Shown: one piece after another, positions 1 to 8,408 of the stretch
How the letters are laid out: every line of letters starts with the position of its first letter
Numbering within the stretch: the first letter of the stretch is position 1
Origin: Streptomyces sp. BHT-5-2
GTDB lineage: Bacteria > Actinomycetota > Actinomycetes > Streptomycetales > Streptomycetaceae
Direction: 5' to 3'
DNA: 64,000 bases
NCBI RefSeq assembly: GCF_019774615.1
Contig: NZ_CP081497.1
Span: forward strand, 2,604,001-2,668,000
The notes under the pieces: model-generated
Database searches by the model: none
The model's input: only the letters and a program-made list of their open reading frames with translations
What the model was told of the DNA's origin: nothing
Translations under genes and position numbers: made by a program

Positions 1-231
1 GGCGGCCCGGACGCAGGAGCCGCCTTCGCGGCCGCGCTCACCTCCGCAGGCCACGAGGTGCGGCTCCGGACGAGCCACGCCCATCCGGTGGCGGGCAACG
101 CGGGCACAGGGGTGGCCTCGTACGCCGAAGTGACCACGTCCGGAGGGGAGGTCTGGGGGGTGGGCCTGGAGGAGTCCGCGACGGCGGCGACCTTGAAGGC
201 CGTACTGTCGGCGGTCAACCGCTCGCTGTAG
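1..231 (+). CDS. 2-isopropylmalate synthase (LeuA-like), C-terminal end, truncated by window edge
   Basis: Only the last 76 codons are present; the frame is open from base 1 to a TAG. The segment reading YAEVTTSGGEVWGVGLEE followed by TAATLKAVLSAVNRSL matches the C-terminal regulatory domain of 2-isopropylmalate synthase, which condenses acetyl-CoA and 2-oxoisovalerate at the first step of leucine synthesis and binds leucine through this domain. The catalytic TIM barrel lies outside the window, so a related LeuA-family enzyme such as a homocitrate or citramalate synthase cannot be excluded. RHS-like sequence begins within a few bases of the stop codon, so the region just downstream has been rearranged. 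Confidence 0.7.
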   Translation, partial: GGPDAGAAFAAALTSAGHEVRLRTSHAHPVAGNAGTGVASYAEVTTSGGEVWGVGLEESATAATLKAVLSAVNRSL

Positions 232-233
232 AT

Positions 234-735
234 CTCGGGCCGGGCGAGTCGTGGGCGTACGACGGCGAAGGCAACTGCACTTCCCATACCGACGCAATGG
301 GTGAAGTAACGCACTACGAGTACACGCACTTCGACGAGATGTCGGCGTGGACCGGTCCTGATGGAGCGCGCTACGAGTTCAGTTACGACACCAGCCTCCA
401 GCTGATCAAGGTCACCAATCCACGGGGCCTGGAGTGGACCTACGAGTACGACCCGGCTGGCCGCCTGATTTCCGAGACCGACTTCGACCACCGGACCCTC
501 ACCTACACCTACGACGCCGCGGGGCAACTCGTCAGCCGCATCAACGCGCTCGGCCGGACCGTCAGTTTCCCTCATGACGTCCTGGACCTGGTCGCTGAAA
601 AGTTCGCCGGAGACGTACGGACCGCATTCACTTACGACCCAGTGGGCCGTCTTCTCCAGGCTGCCAATTCGGACGCGACCCTCACTCTCAAGCGGGACCA
701 GCTCGGCCGCGTACTCTCCGAAACGCTTCGGGCAC
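234..735 (+). pseudogene. RHS/YD-repeat toxin fragment, cut by an IS element
   Basis: About 167 codons of typical YD-repeat sequence are readable: YDPAGRLISETDFDHRTLTY, YDAAGQLVSRINALGRTV and YDPVGRLLQAANSD. Homology starts in mid-repeat right after the LeuA stop, with no plausible start codon or signal peptide. It stops near LGRVLSETL, where the IS5-type element begins. RHS proteins are large secreted shells that enclose a C-terminal toxin. Here both the N-terminal export region and the toxin tip are missing, so this is an internal scrap of a polymorphic toxin gene. An immunity-like gene survives on the far side of the insertion. Confidence 0.75.
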
Positions 736-737
736 GG

Positions 738-1557
738 TCGGCCGTCGTGCGCCGCTCGTCTATCCGGCGAGGGCGGGGTCGTGCATCGGAGCGATGCCGA
801 GCATGGCGTGGTGAACGCCATCGTCTTTGAGCCGGCAGTCTCGGAGGATCTTCCAAGTCTTCATCCGCGCGAAGACGTGCTCGACGCGGGCGCGGACCTG
901 TTTGTGGGCTTGTTGTTTGCTTCCTTCCAGTCCGGAAGGTCTTCGCCCTTGCGTCGGCGGTGGGGCATGACGAGCCCGGTCCCGGGATAGCCGCCGTCGG
1001 CCATCGTCATGGTCTTACCGACGGCGGCTTTGGCACCGGATTCCTCCCATGCCTTGCAGTCGTTGCGATTCCCGGCGCCAGGCCGGCCCACCACGGCCAC
1101 CAGGCGGGTGTCGGCATCGATGACGACCTGGTGGTTGGTCGAGTACCGGTAGTTCTTGGACTGCTCTGCCACCGTGTGGTCCCGGGTCGGAACGAGGGCG
1201 CCGTCCACAATGAGGACTGTGCCTTTTGCGAACCGCTTGCGGGGCTGGAACGCGAGCATAGGTCCGAGGTGGTCGATGATGCGGTCCGCCGCTGACTTGG
1301 ACACTCCGAAGAGCGGGGCGAGCTGGCGCAGCGTCAAGTTCGTTCGCCAGTAGGCCGCGACCAGCAGGGCCCGGTCCTCCAGTGGAAGGCTCCACGGACG
1401 GCCCCTGCGGACCGTATCCGCACCCTCGCGCCGCAGCACGGTCACCAGCCGGCCGAACAGGCGAGGGCTCAGACCAGTGAACGGGGCTATCCAAGACGGC
1501 TCCGACCCCGTGATCACACCTGCCACGGAAAAGATCATCCCTCTACAACACCGCCGA
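738..1557. mobile_element. IS5-family insertion sequence interrupting the RHS fragment
   Basis: The element is defined by the transposase frame and by the point at which RHS homology stops. A weak terminal inverted repeat can be proposed: TCGGCCGTCGTG at 738-749 against TCGGCGGTGTTG, read on the minus strand, at 1546-1557 (9 of 12 matches). The resulting length of about 820 bp suits the IS5 family. The ends are tentative and I could not identify a target-site duplication. Confidence 0.5.
760..1538 (-). pseudogene. IS5-family DDE transposase with a frameshift
   Basis: The first frame starts with MIFSVAGVITGSEPSW and carries a helix-turn-helix (LTLRQLAPLFGVSKSAADRI) followed by a DDE_Tnp_4-type catalytic core: VLIVDGALVPTRD, then DGGYPGTGLVMPHRR. 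At about position 908 the frame departs from the family (EANNKPTNRS). A -1 shift restores HKQVRARVEHVFARMKTWKI, with the third acidic residue, and runs to TAG at 760. Together the two frames give about 259 residues, a normal family length. The shift may be an inactivating deletion or a programmed -1 frameshift, which occurs in some IS5 subgroups; the local AACAACAAGCCC is not a classic slippery site, so inactivation is somewhat more likely. Confidence 0.75.
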
Positions 1558-1567
1558 GGGGTAAGTG

Positions 1568-1822
1568 TCAGTCGATCAGCAGCTCGTCAAGGCGTTGGAC
1601 GGACCTCGGGGTGTCCATCTCGTCCGCCATTGCCACCAGTCGAGCGTGGTACTGCCGAGTGATGGGCAGGTCGTCCTCATAGATCCACGAGCACATGGTG
1701 TCGAAAGCCAAAGCCTCCTCACCGTGCGAGAGCAGGTGGCGAACGTCCGTGATGACAGCCTCCGTGGTGAGCGGCGACTCCTCCAGGAGTGCCACCACAC
1801 GTGCTCGATGCGACAGGCTCAC
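1568..1822 (-). CDS. MafI-like immunity protein (putative)
   Basis: A small acidic protein of 84 residues (MSLSHRARVVALLEESPLTT, then VRHLLSHGEEALAFDTMCSW and YEDDLPITRQYHARLVAMAD). The pattern of short helices and the GE.ALA..T.CS.IYE core resembles MafI-type immunity proteins, which neutralise toxins delivered by RHS or Maf systems. It lies right beside an IS-disrupted RHS fragment, which supports an immunity role, although it now runs opposite to the RHS fragment. The assignment is by pattern recognition only; the cognate toxin domain is not in the window. Confidence 0.55.
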   Translation of the reverse strand: MSLSHRARVVALLEESPLTTEAVITDVRHLLSHGEEALAFDTMCSWIYEDDLPITRQYHARLVAMADEMDTPRSVQRLDELLID

Positions 1823-1922
1823 GAGCGGTCCTCCATGGCAGAACTCAACGGACCGATGACAACCGACATCCTCGCCTCCAGCCAGGGAGATGTCGACTCA
1901 CCCACCCTTAACGGGACAACGC

Positions 1923-3017
1923 CTAGGGGATGGGCTGGTGCATGGTGGAGCAGTGAATTCCACCGCCGCCGGCCATGAGGCGGTCGACATCCAACTGGAC
2001 GACCTCGCGGCCGGGAAATGCGTCGGCCAGCGTCCGGCGGGCCGCGGCGTCCGCCTTCGCGTCGCCGAACTGCGCGGTGATGACTGCGCCGTTGACGAGA
2101 TGGAAGTTGAGGTACGAGTCCACGAACGCCGAACTGCGCGAGCGTACGGTGTCCGGTCCGTCCAGGCGGATCACCTGGAGGCGGCGCCCCTTCGCGTCGG
2201 TCGCGGCGGACAGGATGGCGTACTGCTGGCGTGCGTCCTTGGCCCAGACGTCGTTCCGGTCGCCCGGGGGGATCTGCACCATGACGACGCCGGGGCGGAT
2301 GAAGCGCGAGGTGACGTCGATGTGGTTGTCGGTGATGTCCCGGCCACGTACTCCGGGAACCCAGATCATCTTCTCGGCGCCGTATGCCGCCAGGACGGCC
2401 CTTTCGACCTCGTCCCGGCTCATCCCGCGATTACGGTTGTCGTTCACCAGGCTGCTCTCGGTGGCCAGCACCGTGCCGTCGCCGTCGGTCTCGATGGCTC
2501 CGCCTTCTCCGACGAATTCGGCCTCGCCGAACACGATTCCGTTGAACTCGGCGACGGAGCAGGCCACTTCGGCATCGTCGCGATGTGTCTGCTTGCGGCC
2601 CCACCCGTTGAAGTTGAGGCCGATGGCATCGAGGTTGCCGCGGCCGTCGCGCCGGAAGACGGCGCAGGTGTCGCGCATCCAGAGGTCGTCCGTGGGGATC
2701 GAGTCGATGACGGTGACGCCAGGGCCGCAGGCGGCCGTCGCGGCCTCGGCGGCGGTTTCGTCCGGCGCGCACATGATCACGGGTTCGTAGGTTGCGACGG
2801 TGCGGGCCACGAGGGCGATGTCCTGCTGGACGCCTGCCAGGCGGCGGCCCCAGATGGATCTTCGCGACGGCCACGACATCCAGGTCCGGGTATGGGGAAC
2901 GTCGTCGGCCGGCACGCGCCAGTCGACGCCTCCCGCGTCATCGGGCGGAGCGCCTTGCGCGGGACGCGGTCCGCGGAGGGCATCGAGCAGCCGCTGTCCT
3001 ACGGGGCGGTCGTTCAT
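1923..3017 (-). CDS. Agmatine deiminase family protein
   Basis: A 364-residue guanidino-group-modifying enzyme of the agmatine deiminase/PAD superfamily, expected to convert agmatine to N-carbamoylputrescine and ammonia. The family signposts are present in order: an acidic motif DDLWMRDTCAVF, GEGGAIETDGDGT, the DNHIDVTSRF segment with the catalytic His, and the nucleophilic Cys near the C-terminus in GGGGIHCSTMHQP. The frame is open upstream to 3098, but ATG at 3017 has a good ribosome site (TGGAGCC) and fits family length. A TetR gene lies just upstream on the same strand, with a palindrome between them, suggesting repression of this gene. The substrate could be another guanidine compound. 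Confidence 0.85.
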   Translation of the reverse strand: MNDRPVGQRLLDALRGPRPAQGAPPDDAGGVDWRVPADDVPHTRTWMSWPSRRSIWGRRLAGVQQDIALVARTVATYEPVIMCAPDETAAEAATAACGPGVTVIDSIPTDDLWMRDTCAVFRRDGRGNLDAIGLNFNGWGRKQTHRDDAEVACSVAEFNGIVFGEAEFVGEGGAIETDGDGTVLATESSLVNDNRNRGMSRDEVERAVLAAYGAEKMIWVPGVRGRDITDNHIDVTSRFIRPGVVMVQIPPGDRNDVWAKDARQQYAILSAATDAKGRRLQVIRLDGPDTVRSRSSAFVDSYLNFHLVNGAVITAQFGDAKADAAARRTLADAFPGREVVQLDVDRLMAGGGGIHCSTMHQPIP

Positions 3018-3159
3018 GGGGGCTCCACATCGAATCCGTGATCGCGGGCGACCGTCGACCGCCGGGTCCCGGTCGGACCGTGGCGCGAGGCGGGGCATAG
3101 CGCGTCGGTGGTCCGGGCATGCCAGAGACCCGGCTTCACCATGCTTCCCACTCTGACAC

Positions 3160-3177
3160 TGACTGAATTTTCAGTCA
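3160..3177. promoter_or_regulatory. TetR-type operator palindrome
   Basis: TGACTGAATTTTCAGTCA is a perfect inverted repeat of 8-bp arms around TT. It sits 63 bp downstream of the tetR stop and about 140 bp upstream of the agmatine deiminase start, in what must be the promoter region of that gene. Its size and symmetry match TetR-family operators. Confidence 0.7.
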
Positions 3178-3239
3178 AACTCTTCGATGCAGGAAAGTTC
3201 CTCCCGGTCAGCCGACGCCCGGGAGTGGAGGGGCGGCGT

Positions 3240-3821
3240 CTACCTGCGCCCCAGCCGCTCCAGCTCCGCCTCGACGGCGTCCAGTACCAGCTCGCGGGCG
3301 TGCTCCAGCGGCAGGATGCCGCTGAGCCAGCGCATGCTGAGTCCCTCCACCAGGCCCGTCAGTCGCTCGGCGGCGATCGTCAGGCCGGAGGCGGTGGCCA
3401 TGGGGCGTATCCGGCCGAGCAGTTCGGCGATCTCCTGGACCCAGATCAGCGTGGCCTTGGCCAGGTCCTCCCGCAGATGGGGTTCGAAGATGGCGCTGGC
3501 GCGTAGTTCCCCCCACGCCGTGCTGTTCTCCCGGACGGCCGCGTCGTCCTGGAGTTCCAGCAGCAGGGTCTGCTCCAGTTCCTGGCGGGGTTCCAGGGGG
3601 GCGGCGTCCGGGTCGCGATCGGTGGTGTAGCTCGCGGCGCGGTCGTTGATGAACTCCAAGGTCCGGCGCAGGATGCCGGCCCGGTCCTTGAAGTGGTAGT
3701 AGATGAGCGCGGTGGACACGCCGGCCTCCGTGGCCAGTTCGTCGACCCGCAGTCCACGGACCCCGCGGCGGGCGATGACCCGCGCGGCCGCCTCCAGGAT
3801 CGCTGTTTTTCGGTCACTCAC
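3240..3821 (-). CDS. TetR family transcriptional regulator
   Basis: A 193-residue TetR repressor beginning at a GTG with an AGGTAGG ribosome site. The N-terminal helix-turn-helix is clear: AAARVIARRGVRGLRVDELA followed by EAGVSTALIYYHFKDRAGIL. The C-terminal two thirds is an all-helical ligand and dimerisation domain. It is transcribed towards the agmatine deiminase gene, and an 18-bp palindrome lies between the two. The simplest reading is that it controls that gene in response to agmatine or a related polyamine. The ligand is inferred from position only. Confidence 0.88.
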   Translation of the reverse strand: MSDRKTAILEAAARVIARRGVRGLRVDELATEAGVSTALIYYHFKDRAGILRRTLEFINDRAASYTTDRDPDAAPLEPRQELEQTLLLELQDDAAVRENSTAWGELRASAIFEPHLREDLAKATLIWVQEIAELLGRIRPMATASGLTIAAERLTGLVEGLSMRWLSGILPLEHARELVLDAVEAELERLGRR

Positions 3822-4033
3822 GGTTACCTACCTTAGCTCCCCTCCTCCGGACCCCCTTCCTGGGATCCCCTTCCCGGCTTTGTTCACGGGTTTGGGCAGC
3901 GAATGTTCAGCACTTGGGACAGCGCCGCCGCGGCCGACGGAAACGAACAGGAACGGAGGTGCGCCCGTTGGTTCAGCCCGGGGTCGATCATGCTGGGGAG
4001 GAGCTCGTGATGTAACGGCTGCCGGAGTCGGGG

Positions 4034-5116
4034 TCAGCTGCCACGGCGTGCCGGAGCCGCAAGTGCGAGCGCGCGGGCGACCTCGCGGGCGGATGAACTG
4101 GTCTCGAGCGGGGTGTAGCCGTCGCGCAGTGCGGCGTCCTGGTCCTTGAGGCCGTTGCCGGTGAGGGTGACGACGATTGTCTGGCCTGGGGCGAGCAGGC
4201 CGTGCTCGTACCGGTCGAGGAGCCCGGCGACGCCGGCCGCCGATGCCGGTTCCACGAACACGCCGTCATGGCGGGCCAGCAGCCGATACGCCTCGAAGAT
4301 CTGCTCGTCGGTGACGGCCGCTATCAGGCCGTCGGACTCGTCGCGGGCGTCGACGGCTCCCTGCCAGGTGGCCGGGTTGCCGACGCGGATCGCGCTGGCC
4401 GCAGTCTGCGGCTCGGCGACGGGGGCCCCATGCACGAGCGGCGCCGCTCCGGCGGCCTGGAAGCCCCACATGCGCGGCAGTCGGCTGGTGCGTCCCTCGG
4501 CGTGGTAAGTGCGGTATCCACGCCAGGTCGCGGTGATGTTCCCGCCATTGCCGACCGGCAGGCAGTGGATGTCGGGAGCGGTTCCGAGCGCGTCGACAAT
4601 CTCGTAGGCGACGGTCTGCTGGCCGGACAGGCGCAGTTCGTTGCCGACACTGTTGACGAGCGCGACCGGGTGGTGGTCGGCGAGGTCGCGGGCGATGCGC
4701 AGGCAGTCGTCGAAGGTGCCGGCCACCTCGACGATCCGTGCGCCGTACCGGACCGCCTGGCCGAGCTTGCCCAGCGCGACGCGTCCGGCGGGGACCAGGA
4801 CGGCCGAGGCGATGGCCGCCCGCGCGGCGTAGGCGGCGGCCGAGGCGCTGGTGTTCCCGGTGGAGGCGCAGATGACGAGTTCGGCGCCCTCTTCCGCGGC
4901 CTTGCTGATCGCTACGGTCATCCCGCGGTCCTTGAAGGAACCCGTGGGGTTGGCGCCCTCGACCTTGAGCCGGACGTCGCAGCCGGTGAGGTTCGACAGG
5001 TGGCGGGAGCGCAACAGTGGGGTGTTGCCCTCGTTGAGGGAGACGGACGGGGTGCGATCGGTGACCGGCAGCCAGCGCCGGTACTCACTGTCGATCAGTC
5101 CTTGCCAGGTTTCCAT
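4034..5116 (-). CDS. thrC: Threonine synthase (PLP-dependent)
   Basis: A fold-type II PLP enzyme of 360 residues. The PLP lysine lies in NPTGSFKDRGMTVAISKA, followed by CASTGNTSASAAAYAARA, the phosphate-binding LPVGNGGNITATWRGY and a C-terminal VVTLTGNGLKD, all typical of threonine synthase, which converts O-phosphohomoserine to threonine. The frame extends upstream to 5182, which would overlap the divergent regulator. I prefer ATG at 5116: the encoded N-terminus (METWQGLIDSEYRRWLPV) is family-like and a -10 element TACGTT lies exactly 7 nt upstream, implying a leaderless transcript. It is probably an extra, regulated copy rather than part of a hom-thrC-thrB operon, since neither partner is nearby. 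Confidence 0.85.
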   Translation of the reverse strand: METWQGLIDSEYRRWLPVTDRTPSVSLNEGNTPLLRSRHLSNLTGCDVRLKVEGANPTGSFKDRGMTVAISKAAEEGAELVICASTGNTSASAAAYAARAAIASAVLVPAGRVALGKLGQAVRYGARIVEVAGTFDDCLRIARDLADHHPVALVNSVGNELRLSGQQTVAYEIVDALGTAPDIHCLPVGNGGNITATWRGYRTYHAEGRTSRLPRMWGFQAAGAAPLVHGAPVAEPQTAASAIRVGNPATWQGAVDARDESDGLIAAVTDEQIFEAYRLLARHDGVFVEPASAAGVAGLLDRYEHGLLAPGQTIVVTLTGNGLKDQDAALRDGYTPLETSSSAREVARALALAAPARRGS

Positions 5117-5123
5117 GACCGAG

Positions 5124-5180
5124 AACGTAACACTTGTTTCATCGTCGGCGTCAAGGCGTCTCTCGTGTAACATCTGTGAC
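5124..5180. promoter_or_regulatory. Divergent leaderless promoters with paired operator repeats
   Basis: Two related sites, GTAACACTTGTTTC (5127-5140) and GTAACATCTGTGAC (5167-5180), are spaced exactly 40 bp apart; each is an imperfect inverted repeat around GTAACA. The second contains the -10 TAACAT, which ends 7 nt before the RpiR-type ATG at 5181. On the other strand, TACGTT (5124-5129) overlaps the first repeat and ends 7 nt before the thrC ATG at 5116. Neither gene has a Shine-Dalgarno sequence. The layout predicts that the RpiR-type protein binds both repeats and controls both promoters. Confidence 0.65.
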
Positions 5181-6002
5181 ATGGATTCCGTGCTGTCCCG
5201 CCTCGAAGCGGCCTACCCGAAACTCCCCCGGGGCGAGCGCGCGGTCGCCCGGGTCATCCTGGACGACTATCCGTTCGCCGCACTGGAATCACTGCGCACA
5301 CTCGCAGACCGGGCCGGAGTGAGCCCACCGACCGCATCCCGGCTCGTCGACCGGCTCGGCTTCGATTCCTTCACCGAGTTCCAAACCAGCGTCCGCACCG
5401 GCGCGCAGGACCAGTCACGGCTGCGCGAATTCGCAGCCCAGGCTCCTGATCCGGGGAGCGCCGCACGCGAGTTGCAGGACGGCCTGTCGAGTGCACTGAC
5501 AGCCTTGAACACACCCCTGCTGGACTCGGCAGCCGAAACCCTCGTAGCGGCCCGATCGGTATGGGCGCTGGGCGGGCCGTTGAGCGAACTGGCCGCCGAC
5601 TACCTGGTCCGGCAGTTGGGCGCGCTGCGGCCAGGGGTCCGGCTCGTCCCGGGGCCTGCGCACGAACAAGCCAGATCGCTTCTCGATATGACATCCCAGG
5701 ACCTCGTGGTCGCCTACGACTTCCGGCGGTACTCGGCCCGGACAGCCGCTTTCGCCCGGGCGGCACGCGGACGGGGCGCACGCCTGCTGCTCGTCACGGA
5801 CGCCTGGAAGTCGCCACTGGCCGACGACGCCCAGACCCTGATCCCCCTGCCCCGCGAAGCCGCCGGACCGATCGCCCCCCTGACCCACCAGATCGCCGTG
5901 ACCGAACTGCTCCTCGTCGCAACCGCATCCCGCCTCAACGCGGCACCACGCCTCGCCGAACTGGACTCTCTCACCGCTTCACTACAACCAGACGAGCCGT
6001 AA
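5181..6002 (+). CDS. MurR/RpiR family transcriptional regulator (HTH plus SIS domain)
   Basis: A 273-residue regulator. Residues 1-80 form the RpiR helix-turn-helix (SRLEAAYPKLPRGERAVARV, then LADRAGVSPPTASRLVDRLG). Residues of about 110-250 form a SIS sugar-isomerase-like domain (ARSVWALGGPLSELAADYLV, then DLVVAYDFRRYSARTAAFAR and GARLLLVTDAWKSPLADDAQ). SIS domains usually bind phosphosugars, but relatives next to amino acid genes are known. ATG at 5181 directly abuts an operator-like repeat and has no ribosome site, so translation is probably leaderless. It is divergent from threonine synthase and likely regulates both. Confidence 0.87.
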   Translation: MDSVLSRLEAAYPKLPRGERAVARVILDDYPFAALESLRTLADRAGVSPPTASRLVDRLGFDSFTEFQTSVRTGAQDQSRLREFAAQAPDPGSAARELQDGLSSALTALNTPLLDSAAETLVAARSVWALGGPLSELAADYLVRQLGALRPGVRLVPGPAHEQARSLLDMTSQDLVVAYDFRRYSARTAAFARAARGRGARLLLVTDAWKSPLADDAQTLIPLPREAAGPIAPLTHQIAVTELLLVATASRLNAAPRLAELDSLTASLQPDEP

Positions 6003-6114
6003 CAGCGCCCTGGTCGATCGACTTTCCGGGCACCCCCCGTAGGCGCGCCGGGGCAGCCGTCACCTGCACGAGCCGCCTGCACGCCGCGCCGCCCTCGATC
6101 ACCTCTGAGGGCAC

Positions 6115-6476
6115 TGCACCGCCGGACTTGGGCAACCATCCACGGCGCGGGGGTGGTCCACCGCGACCTCAAGCCGGCCAATGTGCTGGTCGCCGCCGAC
6201 GGCCCCCGAATGATCGACTTCGGCATCGCGCGCCGCCTACGCCGTCGCCCTCACCGGCACCGGCACCGGCCTGCGGATCGGCACGCCCGCCTTCATGGCC
6301 CCCGAGCAGGCCCTGGGACAGCTCGCCACACCCGTCACCGACGTCTTCGCGCTCGGCGCGCTGGCCGCGTACGCCGCGAGCGGCACGACCGGCACCCCTT
6401 CTGCGTCCGCAGTGCCGACGGCCGGGACTTCGCGATCGTGCGACTGGTCCAAACCGACCCCGGAGGCGGTTCGGTG
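6115..6476 (+). pseudogene. Ser/Thr protein kinase fragment, frameshifted
   Basis: The catalytic core of a Hanks-type kinase is readable in two frames. The first gives VVHRDLKPANVLVAADGPRM and IDFGIARR, that is the HRDLKPxN catalytic loop and the DFG motif. The next frame continues with LRIGTPAFMAPEQALGQL and TDVFALGALAAYAASG, the activation segment and APE motif. The shift falls near 6235. The N-lobe with the glycine loop and lysine is absent. This is a decayed kinase; a second, intact kinase lies at 51838-53604. Confidence 0.75.
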
Positions 6477-6638
6477 ACCGTTTCCCTCGGCCATTACCGC
6501 AACGAATCCTGAGGGGCCCGGCAACGCCCCCCCACTCCGAGCTGCGGCAACGCTCGACCGGGCGTGTCCCACCGGTCGCCGATAGGTTGGGGAGCCGGGG
6601 GATCCTGCCGATGAGCTCTCAGGAGAAGGGATCAACCC

Positions 6639-7064
6639 ATGACCGATCTGCCGCCCGAACTGCGTGATCTGATCGCCTCCGGCCCCATGGCCCACCTGAG
6701 CACCATCAATGCCGACGGGAGCCCGCAGGTCACCGTCATCTGGATCGGTCTGGACGGCGGTGACCTCGTCAGCGGCCACATGTCGCGTCATGTGAAGCTG
6801 CGCAACATCGAGCGGGACCCGCGGGTGGTGCTCTCCTTCGACGCCCCGCGAAAGTCCGGCGTCTTCCTGAACCCCTACGCCGTGTTGCGGGCGAGGGCCA
6901 CCGTCCAGCCGAGCGACGCCGCATGGGATCTGCTCAACCGCCTGGCGAAGACCTACCTCGCTCCCGACGCCGAGTTCCCGGGGGAGAAGAAGCCCGGCTA
7001 CATCGTGCGCTACTCCGTCGAACGCATCGGTGGCGTCGGCCCGTGGGCACCGGCCGCACACTGA
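6639..7064 (+). CDS. PPOX-class F420-dependent oxidoreductase
   Basis: A 141-residue split-barrel protein of the pyridoxamine 5'-phosphate oxidase-like superfamily. The start has a strong ribosome site (AGGAGAAGGG). Landmarks are GPMAHLSTINADGSPQVTVI and WIGLDGGDLVSGHMSRHVKL with RNIERDPRVVLSF, the pattern used by actinobacterial F420H2-dependent reductases and F420-binding relatives. These enzymes reduce enones, biliverdin or other small molecules; the substrate cannot be predicted. It stands alone, convergent with the polysaccharide deacetylase gene. Confidence 0.82.
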   Translation: MTDLPPELRDLIASGPMAHLSTINADGSPQVTVIWIGLDGGDLVSGHMSRHVKLRNIERDPRVVLSFDAPRKSGVFLNPYAVLRARATVQPSDAAWDLLNRLAKTYLAPDAEFPGEKKPGYIVRYSVERIGGVGPWAPAAH

Positions 7065-7210
7065 GTCGCGAGGACTGACAGAGCGGGCACCGGACCGCAC
7101 GCGAGAGGCTGCCGACGCCGACGCCGATGTCGCCGGGTGGGGGCAGGCGGGGACGGACCAGACGGGGGCGGACGGGGCCGGAGGTACGGCTCCCGTCCGA
7201 GGCTCCCCGT

Positions 7211-8248
7211 TCAGTACGGCCGGGCTTCCTGCCGGTGGGCCGGGGAGAGGAGGCCCGCCTCGGCCCTGGGGAAGCTGATCTTCTTCGGGTCGCCGTCCGA
7301 GGTGTACCGCTTGACCGTCCCGTCGCGAAGCTTGTCCAGCCAGGCCGTCGAGGCGAACTGGGCCTCCGGTCCGGTCGCCGCCTGGGAGCGGATCCGTGGA
7401 ATGGCCCCGGGGGCGAAGGCGGCCGAGAAGGGGGAGGGGGCGGGGTTGGCTCCCACCAGGTAGACGCCCTGGTGCTGGTAGCGCACACCGCCCGCGGCCC
7501 CCTTCAGCACCAGTTCCCGGGAGCGGGACATCGAACCGTTGGGAAGCGCCATCGACACCACCGACAAGCCGGGCACGGCTTGGGTGATCGCCCTCTGGTT
7601 GTCGGCGATGGCCTTCTGGGCGGCGGCGTCGTCCACCGTCCCCAGCGGGGTGTGCCGCAGGGTGTGGTTGCCGACCTCGAATCGGTGCTTGACGAGCCAG
7701 TCCAACGACTTGCGGCCGCCCTGCTCGCGGAACGGGTCGGCGTTGACGAAGAAGGTCGCCACGGGGCGGAACCCGGGGTGCTTCCGGGCGACGTCCAGCA
7801 GGATGCCCACCGCGGTGTCGGACGCGGGCCGGCCGTCCGCGCCCAGGCGGAACTGGCTGGCGGTCGAGTCGTCGAAGGTCAGCACCACGGGGTGGGTACC
7901 GGCGGGAATGTCGATCTTCCCGCTGCTGAACTCCCGTGCGGTGACCGGTACGTACCTCTCCCGTGCCAGCCGTTCCAACTCGGCGCGGAAGTCCTGCGGT
8001 GTGCGGTCGTACACACTCCGGGGCTCGGCCACCAGCTGGTGGTACATCAGCACCGGGACCGCACCCAGCTCATCGGCCCCCACGGTCGCCGGGTCGGCAA
8101 CGGCTGCCTGTCCGCCGGCCCCGTGCGTCCTTCCCGACGGGCCGTTCCGGTCCCGGTCCGGCGGGGATTGGGCTGCCGAGCAGGCGGCGAGCAGCAGGAC
8201 CGCCGACGCGACGATGACCGCGCCGCCGCTTCGATGGGATGGACGCAT
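7211..8248 (-). CDS. Polysaccharide deacetylase lipoprotein (NodB domain)
   Basis: A 345-residue exported protein. ATG at 8248 has a canonical GGAGG ribosome site, and the N-terminus is a lipoprotein signal (basic MRPSHRSGG, hydrophobic core, lipobox LAAC). A NodB/CE4 domain follows: VPVLMYHQLV, the metal-binding and catalytic TFDDS, VATFFVNADP, and the His pair in NHTLRHTPLG. It should remove N-acetyl or O-acetyl groups from a cell-surface polysaccharide outside the membrane. It is divergent from a DUF4015 glycosidase-like protein, a pairing that recalls deacetylase-glycosidase partnerships in exopolysaccharide processing. Confidence 0.88.
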   Translation of the reverse strand: MRPSHRSGGAVIVASAVLLLAACSAAQSPPDRDRNGPSGRTHGAGGQAAVADPATVGADELGAVPVLMYHQLVAEPRSVYDRTPQDFRAELERLARERYVPVTAREFSSGKIDIPAGTHPVVLTFDDSTASQFRLGADGRPASDTAVGILLDVARKHPGFRPVATFFVNADPFREQGGRKSLDWLVKHRFEVGNHTLRHTPLGTVDDAAAQKAIADNQRAITQAVPGLSVVSMALPNGSMSRSRELVLKGAAGGVRYQHQGVYLVGANPAPSPFSAAFAPGAIPRIRSQAATGPEAQFASTAWLDKLRDGTVKRYTSDGDPKKISFPRAEAGLLSPAHRQEARPY

Positions 8249-8408
8249 GGTGCCTCCGGAGGTGGACGAGGTGCCTCCCGTCACCTCCAAGCCTCGGGCA
8301 ACGGCGTGACCCACACCCCGGCGCGATAGGCCGAATGCATGACTACCCGCTCGAAACCTCTTGGGCGGACGGCGTGGCGGCTATGTCATGACGCAAGGAA
8401 TTCTCTTC

